A stretch of DNA of 64,000 nt from CAZSNT01 sp964607765 (GTDB taxonomy: Bacteria; Verrucomicrobiota; Lentisphaeria; Oligosphaerales; JABHEG01), in NCBI GenBank assembly GCA_964607765.1, contig CAZSNT010000032.1:5947-69946 (forward strand). Direction: 5' to 3'. The notes beneath the pieces were generated by a model. It did no database searches, had not been told where the DNA came from, and was given only the letters and a program-made list of their open reading frames with translations. This document shows positions 17,152 through 24,689 of this stretch, piece by piece; position 1 is the stretch's first letter, and every line of letters begins with the position of its first letter. The translations under genes were made by a program, and so were the position numbers.

Positions 17152-18660
17152 ATGTCAAAGACGATCATGACAGTTGCGGCCGGTGCCTTCCTGGTCATCG
17201 GCGTGGGCTGGTACGGGTTCTGGCACTGGGGGGTCTGCCACCAGGGCGTGCGTGTTGGAGAGAGCCTGGTGGTGTACCGCAAGACGGGCCGGGTGTCGGC
17301 CAAAGACAGCTACGCGGAAGGCCGGCAGAAAGGCGTGCAGCGGGCGATGCTCGGCCCCGGCCGACACTTCCGCAACCCGTGGGACTACAACCTTCAGCGC
17401 GTGGAGGATGTCATCGTGAAGCCCGGCGAGATCCGCCTGGTCAACAACAACATCGGCGATGACCTGCCTCCCGGTCAGTTCATTGCCGACGAACACCAGA
17501 AGGGCACGCTGCGTCGCGTCCTCACCCCAGGCTGCTGGCGTATCAATACGTTTGGCCAGGAGGTGAGCGATCCCGAGTCCGCGACCATCATCGAACCGGG
17601 CTACGCGGGCGTTGTGACGCTGCGTGAAGGCCCCGGCAAGGGCGTGCTGGACACGGTTCTGACGCCTGGCTACTACAATATCAACCTGAAGCTTTACCGC
17701 GTGGACGTGGTGGAGATCGGCTATCGCGATTACAGCATCAACGTCGAGCTGACCCGTGACGGCACGGTCGCACCCAACACAGGGGTGTCGTTCCCGTTGG
17801 CGGACGGGAAGCAGATGCAGCTGGACTTCACCGTCGTCTGGGGGGTCTGGCCGGAGAACGCACCGCGGATCATCCGGGACTACGGCAGCATCGAAATGGT
17901 CGAAGAGAAGATCATCGAGCCGCAGGTGTTGTCCCTGTGCAAGAACTACGGCAGCAATCTGACCACGCAGATGTTCATCGAAGGCGAGTCGCGCGAGGAG
18001 TTCCAGACGGACGTGACCACCGCGCTCGAAGCGATCGGCAAACAGAAAGGGATCGACTTCCTCATCGCCTTGGTGCGGGGGTTCCATCCGGATCCGGAGA
18101 TCCGGGGTGCAATCCAGGCCAAAAACCTGGCCGAGGAGGAAAAGAAGACGCTGGCCATCGAGGAGCAGCGTGACAGGGTCGCCGCCGCCCGGCAGGCAGC
18201 GGAGAAGGTGGTGGAGATAGCCATCCGCGACTTTGACGGCGAGACCAGAGCGTTGGTGGAGGCGGAGAGGGAGCTGGGCCTGAAAGAGGCGGCCGAGGTG
18301 GAAGCGGAAGCGGACCGGCAGGCCGCGACGCTGCGCAAGGAAGCCGCGCAGTTCGACGCGGAGGCCGAGCGCATCAGTGGCGACGCGGACGCCGAGGTCA
18401 CCGAGGCAATGAAGAAGGCCGAGGCGACCAAGTACAAGTACGAAATCGAGGCATACGGCGATCCGCGTGTCTACAATCTGGCGCAGTTCGCACGCGAGCT
18501 TCCGGACGACGTGGAGGTCAGCTACCGCTACTACGGCGACGGCACGTTTATCACCGATGGCGGGGGCGATGTCTGGCAGAAGAAGCTCGTGCAGCTGCTG
18601 CTGCAGCGGAACGACACACCGGCGGCCGCAAAGCAACCCAAACGGGGTAGCTCCCGCTGA
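17152..18660 (+). CDS. SPFH/Band-7 domain membrane protein (second of two)
   Basis: 502 residues. One N-terminal membrane segment (about 5-25) is followed by an SPFH core containing three related strand-loop segments, IVKPGEIRLVNNNIGDDLPPG, IIEPGYAGVVTLREGPGKG and the later DFTVVWGVWPENAPRI. A long Ala/Glu/Lys-rich coiled coil covers about residues 325-430 (RDRVAAARQAAEKVVE onward). It resembles the preceding protein in architecture but not closely in sequence, so the two probably form a hetero-oligomer. ATG 17152 follows GAGGAGACGG. Three 55-bp repeats begin 10 bases after its stop codon. Confidence 0.82.
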   Translation: MSKTIMTVAAGAFLVIGVGWYGFWHWGVCHQGVRVGESLVVYRKTGRVSAKDSYAEGRQKGVQRAMLGPGRHFRNPWDYNLQRVEDVIVKPGEIRLVNNNIGDDLPPGQFIADEHQKGTLRRVLTPGCWRINTFGQEVSDPESATIIEPGYAGVVTLREGPGKGVLDTVLTPGYYNINLKLYRVDVVEIGYRDYSINVELTRDGTVAPNTGVSFPLADGKQMQLDFTVVWGVWPENAPRIIRDYGSIEMVEEKIIEPQVLSLCKNYGSNLTTQMFIEGESREEFQTDVTTALEAIGKQKGIDFLIALVRGFHPDPEIRGAIQAKNLAEEEKKTLAIEEQRDRVAAARQAAEKVVEIAIRDFDGETRALVEAERELGLKEAAEVEAEADRQAATLRKEAAQFDAEAERISGDADAEVTEAMKKAEATKYKYEIEAYGDPRVYNLAQFARELPDDVEVSYRYYGDGTFITDGGGDVWQKKLVQLLLQRNDTPAAAKQPKRGSSR

Positions 18661-18670
18661 TGCGGAGGCG

Positions 18671-18835
18671 TGCTGCGGCAAGCCGGGACCGACCCCCACG
18701 GCCTCGCGCCGTGGGTGAGCAAGATTGCTGCGGCAAGCCGGGACCGACCCCCACGGCCTCGCGCCGTGGGTGAGCAAGATTGCTGCGGCAAGCCGGGACC
18801 GACCCCCACGGCCTCGCGCCGTGGGTGAGCGAGAT
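18671..18835 (+). repeat. Three tandem copies of a 55-bp unit with an internal hairpin
   Basis: Copies lie at 18671-18725, 18726-18780 and 18781-18835 and are identical except for the last copy's final five bases. Each contains a perfect 8-bp stem, CCCACGGC-ctcgc-GCCGTGGG. Single copies of the same hairpin recur at 31494-31514 and 53063-53083. Together with the hairpin at 18855-18874 this accounts for most of the 312-base gap between the second SPFH gene and the PQQ-propeller gene. Confidence 0.95.
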
Positions 18836-18854
18836 CGTGACAGGATTCACGTTG

Positions 18855-18874
18855 CCCGGCTCTCCTGAGCCGGG
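18855..18874 (+). repeat. CCCGGCTC-tcct-GAGCCGGG hairpin
   Basis: A perfect 8-bp stem with a 4-base loop, preceded by GTTG. The same core recurs at 33780-33799 and 33841-33860 and, with a compensated base pair, at 35296-35315. It is a dispersed palindromic repeat, not a classical terminator, as no T-run follows. Confidence 0.85.
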
Positions 18875-18972
18875 TATCTTGTCTTGGTGCAGATCCACGC
18901 CGCAACCCCCGACGGGCTTGCATTCAACCATCCTTGATCCGCCGCCGGGCGGACAGATAAGGAGCTGAGACC

Positions 18973-20322
18973 ATGGTGTTCCTCCGCTTCCCCGGGCGAG
19001 CAACGGCGGCGAGACTCGCGGCCCTGACCGTGGCGCTGGCGTGGGCCGGCGTCGCGGCCGCGGGCAACTGGCCACAGTGGCGCGGCCCGAACCTGGACGG
19101 CAGCGCCAGCGATACCGGGCTGCCGCGGCGTTGGACAACCACGGAGAACGTCAAGTGGGCCGTCGAACTGCCCGGCCCCGGCTCCGCAACACCCATCGTC
19201 TGGGGCAAGCGCGTGTTCCTGAGCTCGGTCGACAGCCGCGATGACTCCCTCGTCGCTCTCTGTCTCGACGCGGACAGCGGCAGCGTGCTCTGGTCGAAGA
19301 CGGTGGGCCGGAACCGCAGCGCGCCGCGCAACAACATGGCTTCGCCATCGGCCGTGACCGACGGCAGCGTCGTCTGCTTCACCTACGGCACGGGCCAGCT
19401 TGCAGCATTCGATCTGGCCGGCGAACCACTGTGGCGGCGCGACCTCGTTCCCGAGTTCGGATTCAACGCACTCATGTTCGGCTACAGCTCGAGCCCATTG
19501 CTGCTCGATGGCACGCTGTTCCTGCCCGCGATCCGCAACAGCAAGCCGGACCGCTACTCACGCCAGTTCCCGAAGGGCGCGAGTCGGGACCCGGTCAAGT
19601 CCTACGTGTTGGCGGTGGGGTTGAGGGATGGCAAGACACGCTGGCGCCACGCACGCGTCACGGACGCGGTCGGCGAAACGCAGGAAGCCTACACCACGCC
19701 GATGCCTTTCCGGGGGGCGCACGGCGCGCAGATCCTCGTCCTCGGCGCGGACTACATCACGGCGCATCGCCCGGCAACCGGCGAGGAGCTCTGGCGCTGG
19801 GGAGGATGGAACCCGACCAAGATCACCCACTGGCGGATTGTCACCAGCCCCGTCTCCGCCGAGGGGCTCGTGTACGTCTGCGCTCCCAAGCATGCACCCC
19901 TTTACGCGATCCGGCCCGACAAGCCCGGCGTGCTGGATCAGCAGCACGTGGCGTGGACGTTCCCGGAACAGACGCCCGATGCCAGTACGCCTCTGCTCTA
20001 CGACGGCAGGCTCTACCTGCTGCAGGACGACCGCAAGGTCATCAGCTGCCTGGACCCCGCAACCGGGACACTCAGATGGCAGGGGAAACTCGGCGGAGCG
20101 GCAGTATTCCGTGCCTCGCTCACGGCCGCAGACGGCCGTATCTACGCCATGAACGAACGGGCTGAAGTGACCGTGCTGGCCGCGGGCGACAAGTTCGAAA
20201 TCCTGCACCGCACGTCCATGCGCGGCGCCAAGCGCGAGGAAGCCGCCCGTGCGAGCATCGCAATCGCCAACAACTCGCTATTCATCCGGACCGGCACGAA
20301 GTTGTTCTGCATTGCGCGGTAG
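18973..20322 (+). CDS. Secreted PQQ-like beta-propeller protein
   Basis: 449 residues with a signal peptide (about 1-30) and an eight-bladed propeller built from PQQ/BamB-type repeats, for example LCLDADSGSVLWSKTVG, AFDLAGEPLWRRDLVPE and SCLDPATGTLRWQGKLG. The opening NWPQWRGPNLDG is characteristic of the many such proteins in planctomycetes and relatives. Residues for PQQ-dependent dehydrogenase activity are not apparent, so it is better regarded as a scaffold or binding protein in the periplasm. ATG 18973 has AGGAG 9 bases upstream. It appears to be a single-gene unit. Confidence 0.85.
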   Translation: MVFLRFPGRATAARLAALTVALAWAGVAAAGNWPQWRGPNLDGSASDTGLPRRWTTTENVKWAVELPGPGSATPIVWGKRVFLSSVDSRDDSLVALCLDADSGSVLWSKTVGRNRSAPRNNMASPSAVTDGSVVCFTYGTGQLAAFDLAGEPLWRRDLVPEFGFNALMFGYSSSPLLLDGTLFLPAIRNSKPDRYSRQFPKGASRDPVKSYVLAVGLRDGKTRWRHARVTDAVGETQEAYTTPMPFRGAHGAQILVLGADYITAHRPATGEELWRWGGWNPTKITHWRIVTSPVSAEGLVYVCAPKHAPLYAIRPDKPGVLDQQHVAWTFPEQTPDASTPLLYDGRLYLLQDDRKVISCLDPATGTLRWQGKLGGAAVFRASLTAADGRIYAMNERAEVTVLAAGDKFEILHRTSMRGAKREEAARASIAIANNSLFIRTGTKLFCIAR

Positions 20323-20674
20323 CCGGAGCCTGCCGGGAGACGTTCATCATACTCGCCTTGCTGTCGGGCGGACGATTACGGATTACGATGCTGAGCGGGG
20401 GGCGTCCACCGTAATCGTCGCCCGTAATCATCAATCGTCTTGCCGTCTTCATAGGGCTCTTGACAGTACCGTCCGGAAAACGCCGCCACCCGAGCAGCCG
20501 CTGGTGTGTTTTCCGGCCATGCTCGTGCCTGCGTCCTCGTCCCCGTTGTCCGGAAAACACCGCCACCCGACCAGCCGCGGGTGTGTTTTCCGGCCATGCT
20601 CGTGCCTGCGTCCTCGTCTTCGTCCCTCGTCTTCCAGGGCCATGCGGCACACATCCCCGTGTGTAGCGACGCCT
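20323..20674. other. Repeat-filled gap upstream of the arsR-like operon
   Basis: About 350 bases without a credible gene; the long reading frames across it arise from the repeats. It begins with a tract around 20365-20450 in which related 'gattacg/gtaatcg' words recur in opposite orientation, then holds the 77-bp tandem duplication annotated separately, then CT-rich sequence leading into the promoter. Confidence 0.6.
20471..20624 (+). repeat. 77-bp tandem duplication carrying CCGGAAAAC/GTTTTCCGG inverted pairs
   Basis: Two near-identical 77-bp units (20471-20547 and 20548-20624). Each contains one CCGGAAAAC (20473-20481, 20550-20558) and one GTTTTCCGG (20508-20516, 20585-20593), forming an inverted pair spanning 44 bp. 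This is the only locus where both the paired 9-mers and the DNA between them are duplicated together. Confidence 0.9.
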
Positions 20675-20707
20675 TTGCCTTCTTCTTCTGCTTGGCTATA
20701 TTGCCAA
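20675..20707 (+). promoter_or_regulatory. Promoter and operator of the arsR-permease operon
   Basis: TTGCCT (20675-20680) and TATATT (20697-20702) with a 16-base spacer form a plausible sigma-70 promoter. The palindrome TTGGCTATATTGCCAA (20692-20707, 5-bp arms) covers the -10 box. This is where an ArsR-type repressor would bind to block transcription of its own operon, whose first codon is 25 bases further on. Confidence 0.6.
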
Positions 20708-20731
20708 ATAGACACACAAGTGAGGCGTGGT

Positions 20732-21061
20732 ATGGATGACAGGACCAGAGCACTGTTCGAGGCGAGAGCGAAGATCATGAAAGCGTTGGCGCATCCGAGC
20801 CGACTGATCGTGGTCGATGAGCTGTCGCGCGGCGAACGCTGCGTGTGCGAGCTGCGGCGTGTGGTCGGCGCGGACATGTCAACGGTGTCGAAGCACCTGT
20901 CCGTGTTGAGGAACGCCGGGATTGTGGCGGATGACAAACGCGGTCTGCAGGTCTACTACCGGCTCCGCATGCCGTGCGTGCTGAATGTGTTCTCGTGCAT
21001 CGAGTCCGTGCTGAGATCATCGGCCGAAGCCCAGATGGCTTTGGTGGAAGGTGAAGGATAA
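20732..21061 (+). CDS. ArsR/SmtB-family metal-responsive repressor
   Basis: 109-residue winged-helix repressor. The recognition-helix metal site C37-V-C39 (ERCVCEL) is the ELCVCDL-type motif that binds As(III) or Sb(III) in ArsR. The DNA-binding block MSTVSKHLSVLRNAGIV and the wing LQVYYRL follow. Two further cysteines near the C-terminus (MPCVLNVFSC) could add a ligand. ATG 20732 follows a GAGG sequence. It is autoregulated by inference from the palindrome over its promoter. Its stop codon abuts the permease ATG, so the two are co-translated. The effector is probably arsenite or another soft metal. Confidence 0.9.
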   Translation: MDDRTRALFEARAKIMKALAHPSRLIVVDELSRGERCVCELRRVVGADMSTVSKHLSVLRNAGIVADDKRGLQVYYRLRMPCVLNVFSCIESVLRSSAEAQMALVEGEG

Positions 21062-22462
21062 ATGTCCAGGAAAGACTGGCAGCGACTTGGCGTGATTGTG
21101 GCCGTGTTCTTCGCGTGTTTCTTCCTGCCCGTGGGCGGGGTGCGCTTCAATGCGGCCGTGCTGGAGTGTCTGCATCTGGTGCGGTGGTACGCCCGGGAGC
21201 ACGTGCTGCTGTGTCTGATCCCCGCCTTCTTCATCGCGGGGGGCATTGCGGTCTTCGTCAGTCAGGCGTCGGTCATGCGGTACCTGGGGGCCGGCGCCAA
21301 CAAGGTGCTTGCCTACGGCGTGGCCGCCGTCTCCGGCACGATCCTGGCCGTGTGTTCGTGTACCGTACTGCCGCTGTTTGCCGGGATTTACCGAATGGGC
21401 GCGGGGCTTGGGCCCGCGACCGCGTTCCTGTACTCCGGCCCGGCGATCAACGTGCTGGCGATCATCCTGACGACGCGCGTCCTGGGGCTCGAATTGGGCC
21501 TTGCCAGGGCGGTGGGCGCTGTTCTGTTCAGCGTGGTGGTCGGCCTCCTGATGCATGTGATCTTCCGTCGGGACGAGGCGAGCCGGAGTCAGGCCCAGGC
21601 CGTCATGCCCGAGCCGGATCAGCAACGACATCTGTGGCAGACCGCATACGTGTTCGCTGCCATGGTCGGCATCCTGGCGTTCGCGAACTGGGCCAAGAGC
21701 GGCGATGTGCGGGCGGTGTTCCTGTGCTGTCCCGGCGGGCTGAAGACGTTTGAGGTGCAAGGGCATATCGTCGAGCAGTCCGGTGATGCGTTGACAATCG
21801 TCACGCCCAGCGGTCGGCAGGAGCGGATCGCCGCCAGCCAGGTTCGCACCGTGACACCCGTGCCGCAGGACACGGCGTACCAGCGCATCTACGCGATGCG
21901 GTGGGCGCTGGTGGCTGCTCTGGGCGTCGTGCTGTGGGTTTGCCTGAAGCGCTGGTTCTCACGCGAGGAACTGCGGGGGTGGTGCGGCTCGAGCTGGGGG
22001 TTTGCCCAGCAGATTCTGCCCCTGCTCCTGATCGGGGTTGCCGTAGCCGGCTTCCTTCTCGGCCGGCCGGGACACGACGGCGTCGTGCCGTCGCGCTGGA
22101 TCGAGATGCTGGTGGGGCGCGACCCGGAGCTGTTCTTGACCACGATGGGTATCAGCAACGGTCTGTTGAGCAGCTTTCTGCGCGCTTCCTGGCCGTTGTG
22201 GACGAATCTGGCGGCAGCCGTGGCCGGGGCATTCATGTACTTTGCCACGCTGACCGAGGTCCCCATCCTGCAGGGGTTGCTGGGGGCCGGGATGGGTAAA
22301 GGGCCGGCTTTGGCGCTGTTGCTTGCCGGGCCGGCTCTCTCGCTGCCGAATATGCTGGTCATCCGCAGCGTCATCGGCACACGCAAGACCATCGTGTTCG
22401 TGGCCTTGGTCGTGGTGATGGCGACGGTGACCGGGATGGCGTTCGGCGCATTGTGCGGCTGA
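21062..22462 (+). CDS. Permease of the DUF318/ArsP-SO_0444 type
   Basis: 466-residue inner-membrane protein with about ten hydrophobic segments. Characteristic blocks are LAVCSCTVLPLFAGIY, a conserved cysteine pair in a membrane helix, then LYSGPAINVLA and the repeated AGPALSLPNMLVI in the second half. This family exports arsenicals or other metal species in systems controlled by ArsR-type repressors. A central soluble insertion (about residues 180-275) is unusual and contains no motif I recognise. It lies directly downstream of the repressor and 21 bases upstream of a CxxC mini-thioredoxin, the standard arrangement for this operon type. Confidence 0.87.
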   Translation: MSRKDWQRLGVIVAVFFACFFLPVGGVRFNAAVLECLHLVRWYAREHVLLCLIPAFFIAGGIAVFVSQASVMRYLGAGANKVLAYGVAAVSGTILAVCSCTVLPLFAGIYRMGAGLGPATAFLYSGPAINVLAIILTTRVLGLELGLARAVGAVLFSVVVGLLMHVIFRRDEASRSQAQAVMPEPDQQRHLWQTAYVFAAMVGILAFANWAKSGDVRAVFLCCPGGLKTFEVQGHIVEQSGDALTIVTPSGRQERIAASQVRTVTPVPQDTAYQRIYAMRWALVAALGVVLWVCLKRWFSREELRGWCGSSWGFAQQILPLLLIGVAVAGFLLGRPGHDGVVPSRWIEMLVGRDPELFLTTMGISNGLLSSFLRASWPLWTNLAAAVAGAFMYFATLTEVPILQGLLGAGMGKGPALALLLAGPALSLPNMLVIRSVIGTRKTIVFVALVVVMATVTGMAFGALCG

Positions 22463-22483
22463 CTGTGAGAGGAGAGCATTGCT

Positions 22484-22723
22484 ATGGCCACCAAACTGCA
22501 GGTATTGGGAACGGGGTGCCCGAAGTGCACCACGCTGGCGAGGAACGCGGAAGAGGCAGCTCAGGCGCTGGGTATGGACTACGAGCTCGAGAAAGTGGCC
22601 GACCTGAACGATATCCTGAGCTTTGGCGTCATGTTGACCCCTGCGCTGGTCGTTGACGGCGAAGTGAAAGTAGTGGGCAAAGTGCCCAGTGCCGCAGCCA
22701 TCCAGGAGCTGCTGGCGGAGTGA
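22484..22723 (+). CDS. Small redox-active disulfide (mini-thioredoxin) protein
   Basis: 79 residues, thioredoxin fold of the MTH895/TM0996 type (thioredoxin_3). The active-site motif CPKC lies directly after the first strand (VLGTGCPKCTTLA) and the cis-proline is in MLTPALVVDGEV. Such proteins regularly accompany ArsR-permease pairs and probably reduce or bind the exported metal species. ATG 22484 follows AGAGGAGAG. Last gene of the operon. Confidence 0.9.
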   Translation: MATKLQVLGTGCPKCTTLARNAEEAAQALGMDYELEKVADLNDILSFGVMLTPALVVDGEVKVVGKVPSAAAIQELLAE

Positions 22724-22753
22724 AAAAGGAGAGCCCCAGCGACCGGCTGGGGC
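22723..22753 (-). terminator. Intrinsic terminator of the cyclase/FHA gene
   Basis: On the minus strand a perfect 8-bp stem, GCCCCAGC-cggtc-GCTGGGGC (22753-22733), is followed by TCTCCTTTTT. It lies 45 bases beyond the stop of the minus-strand gene and directly after the stop of the convergent thioredoxin gene. The T-run favours termination of the leftward transcript. Confidence 0.6.
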
Positions 22754-22797
22754 AAGGGTTAGGGTAGAGTCGACCGGGAGTCGACGGTTTCGGACAA

Positions 22798-24147
22798 TCA
22801 CGTATCTGCGCGCCAGAACAGCACTGACTCGCACGCTTCGCCTTCCTCGGGGCAACCGGGGCAGACTGCGCCGCTCGGATCGAGCCGGGCCTCGTCGTTC
22901 TTCAGGTACTGCTCGCCGCCTGTCTGGTCGTAGACGAATGTTCCGTTCCAGCTGTGATCCACCATGAAAAACTGGCCCTGCCGGAACTCAATGTAACCGT
23001 GCAGCCGCGAGGCCGTGTCGCCTTGCAGCACGATGTCGTTCTTCTCCTGTCTGCCGAGTTTGAGGATGGGCTGCCCCGCGCTGACCTGAAACACACCCGC
23101 ACCCCAGATGACACACAGCACAGCGTCGGTGGCCTGCTCAGCCGCGGGCGGCGCGGCCGCCGGCGGAGGCGGAGCCAGCAACGCTTGATCGACGCACGCG
23201 CTCGGATCGGTCGCTTCCTCCACGACTTCCTTGAGCACGATGTTCTTCCTGCGCGCCGGCTTGCGCTTCATCACGAGCCGCACGGTTTGAGGCGCGGGCG
23301 AGCCGTCCTCGAGCTTCTTCTTCTTCTTGGGTCTGTTCAGCTTCTTCTGTGCGGCTGAGGAGAGGCGCCAGGGCCGTGCGACCTGGAGTTCCTTCGGGTT
23401 GGGATCGAGATCCAGGCTGTCGTTGCCGCTGTTCAGTTCCAGGGCGGGCATCGATGTCAGGGTCAACCCCGGGTCGTTCAGATCGGGCGTTGACGGGTCG
23501 ACGGGCGCTTGCGGCTGGGCCGGGGGCAGGTCAGCCGCCGTATTAGCCGCCGCGTATTGAGTCGCTGCCGCTGCCACCAGTTGGGCCTCTTGCGCCTCCT
23601 CGGCGTGCTGCGCCTGCTCAAGGTGCGCATCGTGGTTCCAGGCGATCTCGAACAGTTTGAACCCCAACCGGCGCTCCAGCATCTCAGCCGTACGCAGCCG
23701 TGCCGCAAACTGGTTCGCCTCGCTGGACAGGCCCAGGCAGAACGGTTGGGTCGCCAAGGTCTGACCCGGTGAGGACAGCGCCACGACGCGGGCCGTGGTG
23801 GTCACGGCTTCGCCCACGCAGTTGCCTTCCCGGAATGCGGCTTCGCCGCGGTGCAGGCCGATCCGGATATAGGGACGCTTCGTTGTCATGAATGACTTGC
23901 ACTTGACCGCAGCATGCATATCGCGGGAGGCCATCAGCGCGTCGTCCGGCGATTCGAAACGACAGATCACACTGTTGCCCACCGTCCGCACCTGTTTGCC
24001 CCCATACTTGCTGCGCACGGCCCCGATCAGAGCGAAACACTCCTGGACCATGTCCCGGGCTATCGCGTCGCCGTCCAGTTCCCGTGTGACCACGACGGTC
24101 GGCAGATCCACGAACATCAGAGTCATGCTACCGAGTTTTTTACTCAT
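22798..24147 (-). CDS. Class III cyclase-fold protein with C-terminal FHA domain
   Basis: 449 residues. Residues 1-170 form a class III adenylate/guanylate cyclase homology domain (MTLMFVDLPT, KYGGKQVRTVGNSVICRF, IRIGLHRGEA, GEAVTTTARVVAL). The first metal aspartate is D14, but the second is replaced by Asn58 in VGNSV, so catalysis is doubtful. A low-complexity linker (about 175-330, Ala/Gln/Pro-rich then Lys-rich) leads to a forkhead-associated domain (about 340-430: ILKLGRQEKNDIVLQGD, HGYIEF, DHSWNGTFV) that would bind phosphothreonine. A short Cys tail CPGCPEEGEAC follows. It may be a regulatory adaptor linked to Ser/Thr kinases. It is monocistronic, with its own terminator. Confidence 0.8.
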   Translation of the reverse strand: MSKKLGSMTLMFVDLPTVVVTRELDGDAIARDMVQECFALIGAVRSKYGGKQVRTVGNSVICRFESPDDALMASRDMHAAVKCKSFMTTKRPYIRIGLHRGEAAFREGNCVGEAVTTTARVVALSSPGQTLATQPFCLGLSSEANQFAARLRTAEMLERRLGFKLFEIAWNHDAHLEQAQHAEEAQEAQLVAAAATQYAAANTAADLPPAQPQAPVDPSTPDLNDPGLTLTSMPALELNSGNDSLDLDPNPKELQVARPWRLSSAAQKKLNRPKKKKKLEDGSPAPQTVRLVMKRKPARRKNIVLKEVVEEATDPSACVDQALLAPPPPAAAPPAAEQATDAVLCVIWGAGVFQVSAGQPILKLGRQEKNDIVLQGDTASRLHGYIEFRQGQFFMVDHSWNGTFVYDQTGGEQYLKNDEARLDPSGAVCPGCPEEGEACESVLFWRADT

Positions 24148-24689
24148 GATAATTCAACTCGCGCTTGGCTTGGCTTGAAACCGTTGCTTCTCAAACACAT
24201 GAGACAGTCGCTTGCGTCCTCCGCTCCTCCGCGTTGGCTCCGTTCCTGTCTCCTTGTCGCTTCCGTTGTTCGGGCGTTGGCGGCTGCTCGGGACTCGCTT
24301 GTTCCCAGCTCCCTTCGGATGCCGCGCAACTGCCGAAAGCACGAAGCATGCCGATGCCGGGCCAAACCTCTGACTTTTTCTGAGAAGTCGCGAAATCAGG
24401 TAGGAAAGACGGCGGACCAGACCTGCGGGAATCCGCACGACGGCAGCCCTGTGAAAGCCCCGGGACACAGGCGCAAATCCCACGAATTGTTGTGGTGTCC
24501 TTCAAAAAATGAAGGGCGTCCCGCATCCAGCAGCGCGGTTGCATCCCGATCTGTCTCCCGTATGTTTACAGCAATCGGTCGTGCCGGGCCGCGGTTTGCT
24601 CCGGGTAGTGCTGACGCGCGCGCGTCACGGGGCGCCTCGTCCGGCCGCGCTTTCTGCCCCGAGCGCCGGGCTCCGCCAACACAGGACAA
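24148..24689. other. 542-base gap before the sugar ABC operon, no gene recognised
   Basis: Reading frames here do not resemble proteins and run through GC-rich, compositionally mixed DNA. The only structure I see is a short A-rich-loop hairpin, CCTTCA-aaaaa-TGAAGG at 24499-24515. There are no CCGGAAAAC motifs. I looked for riboswitch consensus elements around 24400-24480 and did not find a convincing one. The gap probably contains the promoter and control region of the downstream importer. Confidence 0.5.

Noticed and set aside
24400..24520. Riboswitch or structured leader before the sugar importer
   Set aside because: The sequence has a few short complementary segments but no match to cobalamin, SAM, c-di-GMP or other aptamer consensus elements that I could verify.
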